A DNA stretch of 64,000 nt from Cynocephalus volans (Eukaryota; Chordata; Mammalia; Dermoptera; Cynocephalidae). The notes under the pieces are model-generated. The model was not told the DNA's origin and did no database searches. It saw only the letters and a list, made by a program, of their open reading frames with translations. A program made the translations under genes and the position numbers. Location: the NCBI RefSeq assembly GCF_027409185.1, contig NC_084469.1, positions 99,821,835-99,885,834 on the forward strand, read 5' to 3'. Shown piece by piece: positions 21,753 through 33,501 of this stretch (position 1 is the stretch's first letter; every line of letters begins with the position of its first letter).

Positions 21753-23659
21753 GAAACCCAGGACCTGAAATGGCTAGTGAAAAGAAACCTATGCTAAATA
21801 TCTGATAGGCCCTAGTTAGCATTAACTGATAAGGGTATAGATATAATACACGAAGTTTTTGGCTGGGAAACCATAAATATGTATTTGGTAAATATAGCTA
21901 AAACTCAAACTGGGCTTTGTGTAATCTGCTCTGACAAATAGACACCTATTTACTAACCTGTATGTATAAAAATGTTCTTATCAGCAAACATTGCTGACTG
22001 GGTTTACTAATCAAGCAGGATTCCTAAAGGTCTTTTCACTTAACTGCTCTTAATACTAAATTGTAAAAGGTTTTCTTTGTCCCTTAGATAACTGGTTTTA
22101 AAAACTTATTTCATGATAAGTTCTTGTGCTCTCTACCTTTAAAACCCTTTGTCACTTTGGTTTTATTTTTTATAGTAATTTGTGATCTTATTGAACTAAG
22201 TGTTTTAAGCCTTTTGTTATTTAACAAAGCTTTCCAAAACCAAATTCTGAAAGTTGAACCTTTTGGTGGTTTAGAATAACGTTGAGAAATTCCAAGGGCC
22301 CTGGAGTTTCTCAAACGATATATAAAAGATGTATCAAAACTAATTGGTTTATTTAATAAATTAGACTATATAGGAAAGCATTGTCAGTACTGAAGGTGTT
22401 ATGGATATGTGTTCCAAAATCCTGTAAGGTTCTTAACTATCTGTGTCTTGATATAAATGCTACTGGTCATAACCTTGGTTTAATTATAATTTTAAAATGT
22501 TATGTCTTCAAATATTTCATGAAAAACTCTGATAGGTACAGTTTCTGACAAACTTTGAGTTCATAGATTTAAACTAAAGTTCCAGAATTCTAATGAAGAA
22601 ACTGATGGCTTTGTGAAATTGTTCACAAAGGTCAAAACAACAAAAGTTAATTGGTAAATTAATTAAAAAGAATTATGGGTTTTTACCATTTCTTTATTTT
22701 AAAACACTGCTGGTTCTCCTAATGTTTTCCAGATGTAAGAAAACTCTCTTTCTCTTAAGCTATCTATAACTAACAACAGTTTGGTAATATGTCATTTAAA
22801 ACAGAGATAAAAGCATTTATTTTCTCCCTGTTTAATCCCCCCCAAATTTAATAACTTCAAGTATCCTTATGATTATTATGGCAATGTGGCTATTTTTATA
22901 AGTTCAATGAAAACTAACATTCTCTCTCTTTATAACAGGATATAATTTAAAACTTTGGATATAAGATAGCATGTCTCATTTCCAAGTTGCTGATCCCTCT
23001 TTTATGTTTCCTGAATTTGGCCTAACTGCTGCTTCATTCTGCTATTCATCTTTCCCCCTGACGTGGGACAGATCACTGTAAGAAAGTGAGCTGAGATGCT
23101 TCTTTCAATCACCACCTGGGTAAGAGCCTTCCCAACACTGATTTAGACAAAGAAAAGTCAAAGCTTTTCAATCAAGGTATTGATCATCAATGCTTTTATG
23201 ACGAATGCCTTAATCATAAAGGGGGAAATAACATCTTCTCTACAGAAGCAGTTCTCTAAATTTTCCTGGCCTTAAAGAGGGTGTTTGTAACTGGGATGAG
23301 ACATCCTGTTCTTAAACAAAGGACTTGTAATTGATCAAAAATTTTACAAAAGACTAGACGCTCTGAAAGCAGTAAGGTCCTGGACAGTTAAACTTTAACA
23401 AACTCTCTGGACTCGGAATCAACTATTATATGGAGCAGAATCCCATTCCGGAGTTTCAACAATTGGTAGTTACACCCAATTCACAGCACCTGGAATGATG
23501 CCGCTGCAGCTGCCCTGAGAGACGATGACATCATCAGTCCTCTCCGGAAGTAAATTGAAAGGACTTGCCATGCTAAATGATACCAACTTTGCTTTAAATG
23601 CTTTTGTCTTAACTGTGCCAACCTGATCCATAGCTTTTGCTTTTGCTTTTAAATAAATA

Positions 23660-23672
23660 AAATGGGGGGAGA
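23660..23672 (+). other. Polypurine tract of the LTR element
   Basis: An A/G-only run (AAATGGGGGGAGA apart from one T) abuts the 3' LTR, the expected position for the plus-strand primer. Confidence 0.6.
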
Positions 23673-24218
23673 CGTAGAGGGTTCTTAAAGCAAATGTACC
23701 TCACAGGGCCTGGTTTTCCAAAGCCTTGCAGTTTCAAATATTGACCTTGTGGAGAACAGGAAATTGTCCTCAGGCTATAAAGTCTCTGGTGTAAGATAAA
23801 GATTTGTGGCAAAGCAAGGTTGCTGGCTCAAGGACAGACTAGTTTCTAGGTAAAGATACTGAGAAATTGCTGTAAGAAGGAATGTTTGCTAGATCAAGCT
23901 TTTGTTGGTGGATCACTTAATTGTCTAATGGAATGTCATCTGAGTTGTTTCAATGAAAGGTACCAGCCTATATTGCTAAACTATAACCCCACCTATGTTC
24001 TCTTCTTGTAACTTCCTGGTCTGGAAAATAAATGCAGGAAGAGAACCCCAATTCAGGTTTAATTTCCCAAGGAAGGGACACCTCTCACTTGAAGTTTCCA
24101 GAGAAGTTAACCATTTCAGGGCTTCTCACTGCTCAGAAGAGATGGGCTTTGAGTAATCCTTTGCAGCTCTGTCACCCAGGGGAAGTGGGGTGACAAATCC
24201 ATGGGGGGCAAAGCAACA
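23673..24218 (+). repeat. 3' LTR of the class II-like element
   Basis: About 546 bp, ending AAGCAACA and followed by the target duplication CACATC. It aligns along its length with the 5' LTR. Confidence 0.88.
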
Positions 24219-24224
24219 CACATC

Positions 24225-25470
24225 TGCACTTTGGGACAGGAGAATGACTGTGTTGGAACTGAGGGCTCTGAAGAGGTCCTTCTTGGGATCTAGATCCAAG
24301 AAGACAATTTGGTGGGGCTTGGAGACAAAGAGGCATTCACACCAGGGTCTAGGGATGAGAGAGTTCCCCCTCACCTCAATGCATCATTAAGGGAGAGAGA
24401 CACTCAAGACACTAGACTCACCCTCTCTGTCCTGGCCACATCTCTGACTCAGTGGTCCCACCCTATCCCTGTGGCCACAGAGGGGTCAGGAAGGAGGGCC
24501 TGGGAGGGGAATCCCTGGGGTGGAGTCTGGGTGGGCTCCACAGGCACCAGAAGTGTTTGTGATCTCTGCTCATGGCCACCTGGATCAGACGGGGGACTGT
24601 GTCTGTCGATGTGGTGTCTCTGTGTGACTGTGATAACTGGGCTGTGTACTATGTGTGTGCACATGGCTGTGTATAACTGTGTGTATACACACAGTATGTG
24701 CACCCAGGTCGAGTATCTAAGTGTGCACGTGGTTATTTTCTTCAATAGACATTTACTGAGCACCTACTGTGTGCCACACTCTATTCTAAGTGCAAGGGAT
24801 ACGGGGAACGTACAAATCCTCTGATCTGAGTTTTTCTGTTCTGGGGTTCAGGAGGATGTAAGTGCCCTGCATACTGCTGGTTGTAACTAATTACTCAAAA
24901 CCGAGCCTGCACATGTGGGAACGTGAACTTGTGATGTGACTTCAAGTGGCCCCTGCAAAGATTCCTTCCTGCCCATGATGTGAATTTGTGCCTTGGGGGT
25001 CCCTACTTGTGGGTTCCTCCTTGTGGGTGGGTTGTGAGGGGTAGGGGGTGAGAGATGATTTGGGGGCCCACCCTGACCCTGGGGCTTCTAGGAGCTTGGG
25101 GCCCTGGAGTGTCCCAACTACTACACAGACTGACCCAGATCCTGGGCGAGAAACCTCATTGTGAGGGGTGGTGGAGAATGACCCAGCAACTTCCTGGGAA
25201 GTCTGAGATCTGAGGATGACCGTCAAGGTGACCTTAAAGGTGAGACTCACTTCCCCTCGCAAAGGCGGCCATGAGCTGTGGGTGTCATTAGGGGAAGGGG
25301 CCTAATTCTCGGAGGAAGGGGGATGGTGCAAAAGACAGCTGCGTCCTGCCCCCCCACCCCCCTAGCAGCTACGCGCCCTGCTCTTTTTGGAGACTCCAGA
25401 TCAGTCCCCAGCGTCGCACTAAAGAAACCACGCGGCACCCTGGTCGGCTCCATTATCCGCATCAGCTCCT
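24225..25470. other. Flank between LTR element and RETN
   Basis: Unique-looking sequence with TG/CA-rich patches (24595-24715) and an old interspersed-repeat fragment near 24745-24820 ('gacatttactgagcacctactgtgtgcca'). No gene seen. Confidence 0.6.
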
Positions 25471-25472
25471 GG

Positions 25473-25478
25473 TTTATT
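25473..25478 (-). terminator. RETN: RETN poly(A) signal
   Basis: AATAAA on the minus strand about 55 nt past the RETN stop codon. This matches the very short 3' UTR expected for this gene. Confidence 0.85.
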
Positions 25479-25533
25479 TCCAGCCCTGCCCCCCCAGCAG
25501 GCCTGGCCCCTCCCGCGCGGCGCACGCGCGACC

Positions 25534-26534
25534 TCAGGCGGTGTCCTGCAGGCGACAGCAGCGCGCTCCAGTCCAGTCCATGCCCGAGCACTGGCAGTGG
25601 CAGGTAGTCTCGGCACGCACGTCCCACGAGCCACAGGCAGAGCCACACGTGCAGCCGGTGACGGCGAAGCCTGCGGGCACAGCCGGGGAGCTTGGACCCC
25701 GAGCTGGGAGGCTGCGGGGGTGGGGATCAAGGGGGCTGGAGGCTGCCATCAGGGAATGGGCACTGGGCACATGGAGGAGGGGAACGGGGCGGCTGGGGGC
25801 CTGGACACCAGTGTCCTAAGACTATGGGGTTCCGAGGATGGGGGTCCAGTCCAGGAATCTGGCAAATTAGAGGCTGAGACTCCAGAGGCTGGGCATGGGG
25901 GGGGGGGAGGGAGCCCCAGGGGACTTGGAACAGAGCTGGGAGTCTGGATAACAGACTTATGCACTCACCTGCGGGGCAGGTGGCCAGGTCGCCCCTGGAG
26001 GTGACAGTCCGGCAGTCCAAGCCAATTTTTCTCATTGCCTCAGAAACTGCAGGAGGAAAGGGCTTGAGACCAAGATGCCCCCCCCCACCCTTATGCCGCC
26101 CCTGCTTTTGGAGATAGGCAGGGGGTCACGAAAACTCCCTTGGGGTCCTAGTGGAGAGCTCACCACCTCCCAGGATCCCCTGTCTTGCCTTGGGTGTTTT
26201 GGATTAAGGAAAAGTTTAAGGAGTGACATTTGGGATCGGAGCTGTAGGTAAAGGTGGGCTGGATGGGGGTCAGGAGTGGGATTGGGGTTGAACTTGTGGT
26301 CGGGGTGGGGCTGAGGCTGAGATTTGGTTAGCACTGGGGTTGAGCTGGTGTCAGATCCCTGTCACAGGTGGGAGAGGTGTCTGAGACCCTTGGCGAGGCT
26401 GGATGTGGGGTCTCACTTTGGTAGCTGGTGCCCTCCTGGATTTTCATATTGATGGCTTCATCCACTGGACACAGTGACTTGCTGGACACCAGCAGCCCCA
26501 GGACAGGGAGGAGGAGGGGGAAGAGAACCTTCAT
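25534..26534 (-). CDS. RETN: Resistin
   Basis: Secreted cysteine-rich hormone/cytokine of the resistin-like family, made by adipocytes in rodents and by myeloid cells in humans. Coding exons in transcript order: 26417-26534, 25969-26046 and 25534-25670; total 110 codons against 108 in human. A signal peptide ([20 protein letters not shown]) is followed by the N-terminal cysteine that links dimers ([10 protein letters not shown]). Then comes a helical segment and the C-terminal beta domain with ten cysteines ([20 protein letters not shown] and onwards to GARCCRL). The middle exon is 78 bp as in human. The C terminus ends LQDTA rather than VQP. A non-coding first exon is inferred at about 26722-26770 from a GTAAGTG donor. 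Confidence 0.97.
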
Positions 26535-26721
26535 CCTGCGGGGGCTGCAAGAGGGAACAAAGAGACCCACATCTGAGTCGGCCCCTTTCCATGTTGGCAA
26601 GGATCAGGCCCCAGAGCCTGAGGGACCTGGGATCCGAGTCCCTGTGGGGGACGGGAATGGAGGCCCCGCTTGGCCCCCGGGGCTGGGGCTATGGCAGGGG
26701 CAGGAGCAGCTGTCACTTACC

Positions 26722-26830
26722 CACTCGGAGGACTCGGCGGGCCAAATCTGGCAGACGCACAAATTCCTGTGCCACAGCTCTGTCTTTAAGGCGCCTGGGT
26801 GCGGGGCTTCCTGTCTTGGCTAATAAATCC
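26722..26830 (-). promoter_or_regulatory. RETN: RETN non-coding exon 1 and core promoter
   Basis: A GGGTAAGTG donor on the minus strand marks the end of a short 5' UTR exon. A TTAAAG TATA-like motif lies about 26786-26791. Placement of the transcription start is inferred. Confidence 0.5.
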
Positions 26831-27165
26831 CTTGACCCTCCTGTCCCCCCATCCCACATCCGGGACCAAGAGGAAGCCCCTGGAGCCGACTCTAGGGGCC
26901 TGGGGGTGGGGAGCTCTATGCCCCACTGCCCGCCTTTGTCACATCCGGGAACTGGTCAAGAGGTGGTGCTGGGCGGATATTTCCAGGGGCCCTCGTCTGA
27001 AGGGCAGATGGGGAAATAGGAGTTTGTATGCAGGGACAGGAGGTGCAAACGTGACTAAAATAATGCTCCTGTGTGAGAACTGCATTTCACATTCATACCC
27101 AAATGCCTGTGGGCAACAGAATGGATAAAAAAAAAAAATTTATTCCTTCAATGGAATTATCTACA

Positions 27166-28118
27166 GCAGAAATTGGCAACCTATGCCCGTGGGCCAGGTC
27201 CGGACTAGATCTCCTCTTGGGTCACCCACGAACTAAGAACGGTTGTTACTTTGTTGTTTGTATTTTGTTTCCAATACAATGCATTTTTATTGTGGTAAAA
27301 TACACATAACATAAAATTTACCATTTTAACCATATTTAAGTGCACAGGTCGGTGGCATTAAGCACATTCACATGGCTGTGCAGCCATCACTACCATGCAT
27401 CTCCAGCACTTTCTCATCTTCCCGAACTGAAGCTCTGTCACCATTAAACACTCACTCCCCAGCCCCTGGCACCCCCCCATTCTACTTTCTGTCTCTGTGG
27501 ATCTGACGACTCTAGGGACCTCCTGTGAGTGAGGTCACACAGTGTCTGTCCTTGTGTGTCTGGCTTATGTCACTGAGCACAATGTCCTCAAGGTTCATCC
27601 ATGTTGTAGCACGTGTCAGAATTTCATTTCTTTTTTTAAAGCTGAATAATGTCCCACTTCACATACATACACATTGTGTTTATCCACTCATCTGTTGATG
27701 AATATTTGGGTTACTTCCACCTTTTGGCTTCTTTAAATATTGCTGCTATGAACGTGGATATACAAGTAACTGTTTGAGTCTCTGCTTTAAATTCTTTTGG
27801 GTAAGAGTTCTAGGAGGGGTATTGCTGGATCATACGGCAACTCTATGTTTAACTTTTTGAGGAACTGTTGAGCAGTTTCTATAATTTAAAATTTGGAAAA
27901 CAAGTTTTTTAATGTTTAGCAATACACGAAAATGATATGAAATTCAAGTTTCAGTGTCCATGAGTAAAGTTTTCTCAGAACACAGTATGCCGACTTTTTA
28001 ATGTGGCATCTATGGCCGATTTCACACATCCATGGTAGAATTAAATAGTTGTGACAGACTGTATGGCCCACAGAGCCGAACACGTTTACTATCTGGCCCT
28101 CTACAGAGAAAGTTCTGC
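27166..28118. mobile_element. Old DNA transposon (hAT-like) split by L1
   Basis: The left part (27166-27258) reads 'attggcaacctatgcccgtgggcc'. The right part (27880-28118) reads 'gttgtgacagactgtatggcccacagagcc' and 'tttactatctggccctctacagagaaag'. These match the two ends of an ancient mammalian non-autonomous DNA element, with an L1 segment between. Confidence 0.65.
27262..27880. mobile_element. L1 LINE 3' fragment
   Basis: 'ttattgtggtaaaatacacataacataaaatttaccattttaacc', 'gttcatccatgttgtagcacgtgtcagaatttcatttc' and 'aggaggggtattgctggatcatacgg' are characteristic of old L1M 3' regions. Confidence 0.8.
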
Positions 28119-28418
28119 TCACCTTGGTCTACAGCAATGTCTGAAGGAGAGATCAGTCTATCAATTGCAGCTATGTGCAATAATCCGGGTCATTCTAACC
28201 AACGTAATGGTAGCATAGAAACCAGACACAAAAGAGGACATAACACACAAGCTCATTTATTAAAAAAACGTTGAAAAACAGGCCAAACTCTTCTATGCTG
28301 TTGGAAATGAGGATGGAAGTTTCCTGGGGAGCCAAGGGTAGTTATAATCAAGGGGCACAGAGAAGGCCTATGGGGGGAGGAGGGTTCATGAAGAATTTGA
28401 GTTGCACACATATTTGCA

Positions 28419-28925
28419 TGTGGAGGATTCTTAAAGCAAATGTACTTCACAGGGCCTCGTTTTCCAAAGCCTTGCAGTTTCAAATATTGACCTTGCAGAG
28501 AACAGGAAATTTTCCTCAGGCTGTAAAATCTCTGTTTTAAGATAAAGATTTGTGGCACAGCAAGGTTGCTGGCTCAAAGACAGACTAGTTACTGATTGAT
28601 ATGTAAAAATACTGAGAAAATGCTGTAAGATCACTTAGTCTAATGGAATGTCATCTGGCTCGCTTCACTGAAAGTTATGAGCCTATATTGTTAAACTATA
28701 ACCCCACCTCTGTTCTCTTCCTGTAACTTCTTGGTTTGGAGAATAAATGCAGGAAGAGAACCCCAATTCGGGGTTAATTTCCCAAATGAAAGGGATGCCT
28801 CTCGCTTGAGGGTTCTGGGGAAGTTAACTACTTCAGGGCTTCTCACTGCTGGGCTTTGAGTAATCCTTTGCAGCTCCATCACCCAGGGGAAGAAGGGTGA
28901 CAAATCCGTGGGGGGCAAAGCAACA
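28419..28925 (+). mobile_element. Solo LTR, same family as the 19.2-24.2 kb element
   Basis: 507 bp from TGTGGAGG to AAGCAACA, closely similar to both LTRs of the larger element. Flanked by its own 6 bp duplication TTTGCA (28413-28418 and 28926-28931). The solo state implies recombination between two LTRs after insertion. Confidence 0.92.
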
Positions 28926-28972
28926 TTTGCACACTTTTCTCTATGGTGTTATACATATTTCAGGGCTGGCCA

Positions 28973-29065
28973 GTTAGCTCAGTTGGTTAGAGTGCAGTGT
29001 TAACAGCAAGGTCAAGGGTTCAGGTTCTCCATACCGGACAGCCACACACAGAAAAAATTTTTTTA
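28973..29065 (+). mobile_element. CYN-like tRNA-Ile SINE, monomer
   Basis: GGGCTGGCCAGTTAGCTCAG head, 'gcaaggtcaagggttcagg' B-box region and an A-rich tail. It begins 47 bp right of the solo LTR. Confidence 0.88.
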
Positions 29066-30273
29066 GATTTTTTAATTGGTTATATTTCAATATTTGTATA
29101 TAAATATTGGTGATAAAATGCCATGCATGTGTGTATGGAACCCTGTGTAAATACAACAGTGGACACAGGTCCAAAGTGTGAGCAATATTTATTGAGCATC
29201 TACTAGGTGCTAGATGCTGCGCTAAGCATCTACAACAGGGAGCAAACTGACATTGCCCCTGTGGCGTGGAGTCTGCCCTTGTTTGTCAAGGGAAGACAGA
29301 CACCAGCAGATCATGAACAGAATGTTCAGTCAGCCTTAAGTACCAGTCCTGCATGGCCCTACATGGAGGAAGAGATGGATGAGTGGAGGCTGGAGAACTA
29401 GCAGGAGTGAACTCAGAGAACAAGCAAGGGAGGGCCTTCTGGGTTGAGAGAACTACAAGTCCTAAGGCCCTGAGGCAGGATGGAGGGCACCAGTTTTGAG
29501 GACTTGAAAGCAAAGGGGCCAGGCAGGAAGGTGGAGAGCCTGGTTGGGAGAAAGGAATCCCATACACTGTCCCTCTCTTGTGGCCCCGGCAGTAGCTTTC
29601 AAGCCCACTTTCTGGCTGGACCTTCTCCCTGCCCAAATCCCAGATCATTCCTCCTCCTGAAAGATCCCTGGACACAACCTGAGCACAACGTAGCTTGGGA
29701 GAAGATGGAAATCATTTGGGGGAACTCTGATTTTCAAACCCTTTAGTCTTTAAAGGGTCAGATTTTGAGGGGCACAGAAGTGGGCAGGGCTGACTTCAGA
29801 CTGAGTAGAAAGCAGGGTGGGTGTGGAACCCTTAGGGTTCCCTAGGCACCCAGTTTGAAAACCCTTGCTTCAGTGGCAGGAAAGGACTATATTCCGTTTA
29901 GTTCTCTTGTAAAAAATAAAATCCTTTAATTCCTTCTGAGTTGTAGCAGTAAAACAGCTCTACTGGCCTCAATTTTGCATCTAATGCTATCTAATAAAAT
30001 CCCAGAAACAAGAGAATAATCACACATTTATCATTTTAAAAAATCCATTGTACTGAAGTATAATTTACGTACAATAGAATGCACCTATCTTAAATGTTCT
30101 GTCTGATGCATTCCGACAAATGTATATACCTGCCTGCTGCATGTTTTGGTTTTTCCAAGTATTGCTTTTTTTTAAATTGGGTTTTATTAAGGTATCATTT
30201 ACATACAGTAAAATTTTATATGCAGTCATATAATCATCACCACCAAATACTTATCATTTAAATTATAGTTGGA

Positions 30274-30387
30274 GGGCTGGCTGGTTAGCACAGTAGGTTA
30301 GAGTGCGATGCTAATAACACCAGGGTGCAGGGTTCAATCCCTGAACCAGCCAGCCACCAAAAATCAAAAATAAAATAAATGAATAAG
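30274..30387 (+). mobile_element. CYN-like tRNA-Ile SINE, monomer
   Basis: GGGCTGGCTGGTTAGCACAG head and a CCAAAAATCAAAAATAAAAT tail. Flanked by the 11 bp duplication TTATAGTTGGA (30263-30273 and 30388-30398). Confidence 0.92.
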
Positions 30388-31129
30388 TTATAGTTGGAAA
30401 AAAAGGGGTTTCCGAAAGACCTGAAGGAAACAGCCTCTGTCTCCTTGAAGCCACAAAGAGGATTTTTCTGCCCCACACAACTGGATTTCCTTGTGAATAT
30501 TCATAATTGTTCGCAGCAGCCTGTTCTTCTCTCTGTTAATGAACATCTGTCCTCGAAGCTTTATTTGAACAAAGGGGCTCGTGTCACTCAGAAGCCTAGA
30601 AACTGTTGCCCCTGCCTAAAACCCACCTCCAGAGGAAACCTGCACTGCAGACTGGCTGCCTTACCAGGTGACAACTTGTTGCCCTAGTGACACTGTCATC
30701 ATGTCAGGTAGCTCTGCCAAGTTAGAAAAGAATCATTGGCACTTGCTTCCTCTCCCACGTGAATGATGTCAAATAAAAGCAAAAGCCTGGGCCACTGCCA
30801 GATTTTGCTAGCAAAGAGCTGGAGAGCACCCCGGGGCCCATTTATGCAAACACTTCTGACTTATGGAAAATCCAGCTTGCAGAATGGGAGTCTGAGTAGC
30901 TGCCAGAGGACAGGAGGGTGGCTCTGGCAGGACCCACTGGGGCCAGGCTGTGCCTTAGGACAAGGGGCAGTGAGCACCTGGAGGTTGGGTGGTGAATATT
31001 CTAAGAGATTTCCAGTGTTAACGACCCTAAGTTTTCCTTTGAGGAGACCCACTCCCGCCTCTGAATGCTCCTGCCAGGGGACCCTCCCTTCCTGACAAAT
31101 CTCTCACTTCAAGACTCCCTGTGAGTTCA

Positions 31130-31345
31130 ATGCTTAACCCTGTGTTGAGCCATTTATATAGACAAACTTGTTTAATCCCCACAACCACCCAGTCAGATAG
31201 GTATAATCATTATCTCCACTTCACAAAAGGAGACTGAGGCTCAGAGGAGCTAAGTAACTTATCCTGGGTCACATAGCCAGTGCCCGGAGAAACTGGGATT
31301 TGAACCCAGGTCTGGAGCTGACACCAGAACCTTCACACATCAGCC
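31130..31345 (-). repeat. MIR SINE, reverse
   Basis: 'tgtttaatccccacaaccaccc', 'cttcacaaaaggagactgaggctcagagg' and 'gggatttgaacccagg' are reverse-complement MIR. Confidence 0.9.
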
Positions 31346-31437
31346 ACAATAAAGGGCTAGGATTCGGGGGCCTTCGTGGATGGCTGAAGCCGCCGTCCCA
31401 GCTTTTCTTCCAAAGAAAACCCCAAAACCAAAAAAAA

Positions 31438-31538
31438 CTTAGCTCAGTTGGTTAGAGCAAGGCCTTGTAACACTAAGGTCAACGGTACGGATCCCCTTAC
31501 TGGCCAGCCACCAAAAATAAAAAACAACGACAAAAAAA
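31438..31538 (+). mobile_element. CYN-like tRNA-Ile SINE, 5'-truncated
   Basis: Starts at TTAGCTCAGTTGGTTAGAGC, then 'ggccttgtaacactaaggtcaacgg' and a CCAAAAATAAAAAAC tail. Confidence 0.85.
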
Positions 31539-31559
31539 GCACTGATGTTCTTTTGAGAA

Positions 31560-31900
31560 TATTCCAACAGTTTTTCTTTTTCTATTTGTTTTATTGCATT
31601 ATATTGTATATATTTAAAGAGTACAGCATGGTGTTTTGAGATACATATAGTGAAATGATTATGCTCAAGCAAATGAACATATCCATCCCATCATCTCACA
31701 TAGGTGGTCATTTTTGTGTGTGTGGCAAAAGCACCTAAAATCTGCTGTTTCAGCAAAAATGTCCCGTACAGTACACTATTATCAGCTACTGCCTTCCTGT
31801 TGCACATTCTATCTCTGGACTTGTTCAAACTAGGTATCTGCTACTATGTAGCCTTTGACCTACACCTTCTGTTTTTTGGCTTTTGTTTATTTTTGTTAAA
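31560..31900 (+). mobile_element. L1 LINE 3' UTR fragment
   Basis: 'gagtacagcatggtgttttgagatac', 'gtgaaatgattatgctcaagcaaatgaacatatccatcc' and 'tgtgtgtggcaaaagcacctaaaatctgc' match old L1 3' UTRs. Confidence 0.75.
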
Positions 31901-32343
31901 GAAATGGCAGAAATTAAAAAAGAAAGAAAAAACCCAAAGAAACAAAAATAAAGACATGAAATATCCTTCTTTTAAAAGGAATCAAAGAACACAGAGGACA
32001 CATCCTAAGCACACATCCCCTGCCTCCCCACTGCCCAGAAGTAACCAAGAAATGGGGGCGGGGGGTACTTTATGGAGCAACCCGCCCCCAGTTGAGGAAC
32101 TGTGGATGGAAGGGAAGGGGGTGGGGGGCAGTCTGGCCACAGTTTCCTGGAATAAAATTGAACTGCCCCCCTCCCAGCTCTGCAGTCTCCACACCACACA
32201 CTCACCGCCCCCGTGGATTATTGCAACAGCCCTGTGCAACTTCACAGATGGGAAAACCAGTGCTGGGGGAGAAGGGGCCCGTCCAAAAGCACATCCGGCC
32301 AGCTAGATTTACAGCCAGACTTGTCCAAAGCCACAATCCCTGC

Positions 32344-32439
32344 TTTTTTTTTTTTTTTTTTTTTTTGGCTGATGGCAGGTATGTAGATCCGAACCCCTGA
32401 CCTTGGTGTTAGCAGCACGGAGCTCTAACCAGCTCACAA
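32344..32439 (-). mobile_element. CYN-like tRNA-Ile SINE, reverse
   Basis: T run at left (the A tail), then 'gatccgaacccctgaccttggtgtt' and 'gagctctaaccagctcac'. Flanked by near-identical CACAATCC-containing repeats. Confidence 0.88.
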
Positions 32440-32679
32440 TCCTTACTTTTAACCAGAGCTATCTCCCACCCATACCAAGGTGAGGCGGCGGAAGGTGGGG
32501 GGGAGATGGGAAAGGCAAAGTCTAGATGGGCAGAAACAGTGTTGTCGGACCCCCCTCTGTCTCCTCCCAGCCCGTTCCTGCCTCACCCTCTCTCCTGACT
32601 CAGCACAGGGTGCCCAGGCAACTAAAGCAGAGGTTGGGTGGTTATGCAGAAGGAAGCTGGACCCCCTTCCTGGGATCAA

Positions 32680-32895
32680 GGCCCAGGTCAAGTCCACTAG
32701 CTGTGTGGCTTTGAGCAAGTGGACAAGCACCTCTGGGGCCTCAGTTTCCCCATCTGTGAAACAGGAGCGTTACTAGTGACAACCTCGCAGGGTCGTGGTG
32801 AGGACCATTTTATGTGAGTCTGCATCGACTGTCCGGGACAGGGGATGACATGTAGCAAGGACTTCGTAAATGTCGCCACCTCATTACCATTTTTC
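32680..32895 (+). repeat. MIR SINE
   Basis: 'ctagctgtgtggctttgagcaagtgg', 'cctcagtttccccatctgtgaaacagg' and 'ggtcgtggtgaggacc' match MIR along its length. Confidence 0.88.
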
Positions 32896-33390
32896 CAGGC
32901 AGAGGTTGAGTCTCTGAGTGTTCTCAGAAGGACACTGCGGACGCTCAAGCCGGGGGCTGGGGAGGGCGCCACTACCACTTCCCCTTCCTGCCTGCCCACC
33001 CCCAGCCCTGGGGACCCCATCTCTGGTCCCAGCTGAGTAGAACCTTCCCACTTGCAGGGCAATTTCCCCACCTCAGATGCCTTTTCACAATGTTCTTGGC
33101 AGCAGCTGTTGGCTAACGGGTTTTAAGATTTTGAGCAATTTAAAAAAAAAAAAAAAAAAAAGGAAGCTCCCTTGTTTCCTCCACGGACTCTGACCTCCCT
33201 CCTTCACTCTTCTAACTCCCAGAGCTTTCCTCGGCTAATGTTTCCTTTTCCTGCTCAGGGCCACTCTTCAGAGGCCTCCAAACCCTTCTTACTCGTCCCC
33301 CCTTTCTCTACAAGGGTCCCCAGTTTCACCATCCCCACCGCCACCCCTGTTGGTCCAGCTGGCAGTTCCAACATGCCCTGGACCCTCATG

Positions 33391-33501
33391 CTTTTTTATT
33401 TTATTTATTTATTTGGGTGGCCGGCCAGTACGAGAATCCGAACCCTTGACCTTGATGTTATAACACTGCACTCCAACCAACGGAGCTAACCCCCCCACCC
33501 G
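33391..33501 (-). mobile_element. CYN-like tRNA-Ile SINE, reverse
   Basis: 'gccggccagtacgagaatccgaacccttgaccttgatgttataac' and 'ccaaccaacggagctaa'. The short repeat CTCATG on both sides suggests a target duplication. Confidence 0.88.

Larger units (their letters stand above)
19241..24218 (+). mobile_element. Class II (ERVK-like) LTR retroelement, non-coding interior
   Basis: A fossil element bounded by two direct LTRs (19241-19793 and 23673-24218) and flanked by the 6 bp duplication CACATC (19235-19240 and 24219-24224). Just after the 5' LTR is a primer-binding-site-like stretch resembling tRNA-Lys sites. Just before the 3' LTR is a purine tract. A 6 bp target duplication and a Lys-like site suggest class II. 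The roughly 3.9 kb interior is AT-rich, and I could not recognise gag, pro, pol or env, so it looks like a long-degraded or non-autonomous copy. The LTRs differ by roughly 7% by eye, implying an insertion of order 15-20 million years ago at typical mammalian rates. Two dimeric SINEs inserted later. Confidence 0.85.

Noticed and set aside
24590-24720. TGTGTG/ATACACAC-rich stretch as a possible regulatory hairpin or CRISPR-like array
   Set aside because: Simple dinucleotide bias without regular spacers; a eukaryotic locus has no CRISPR.
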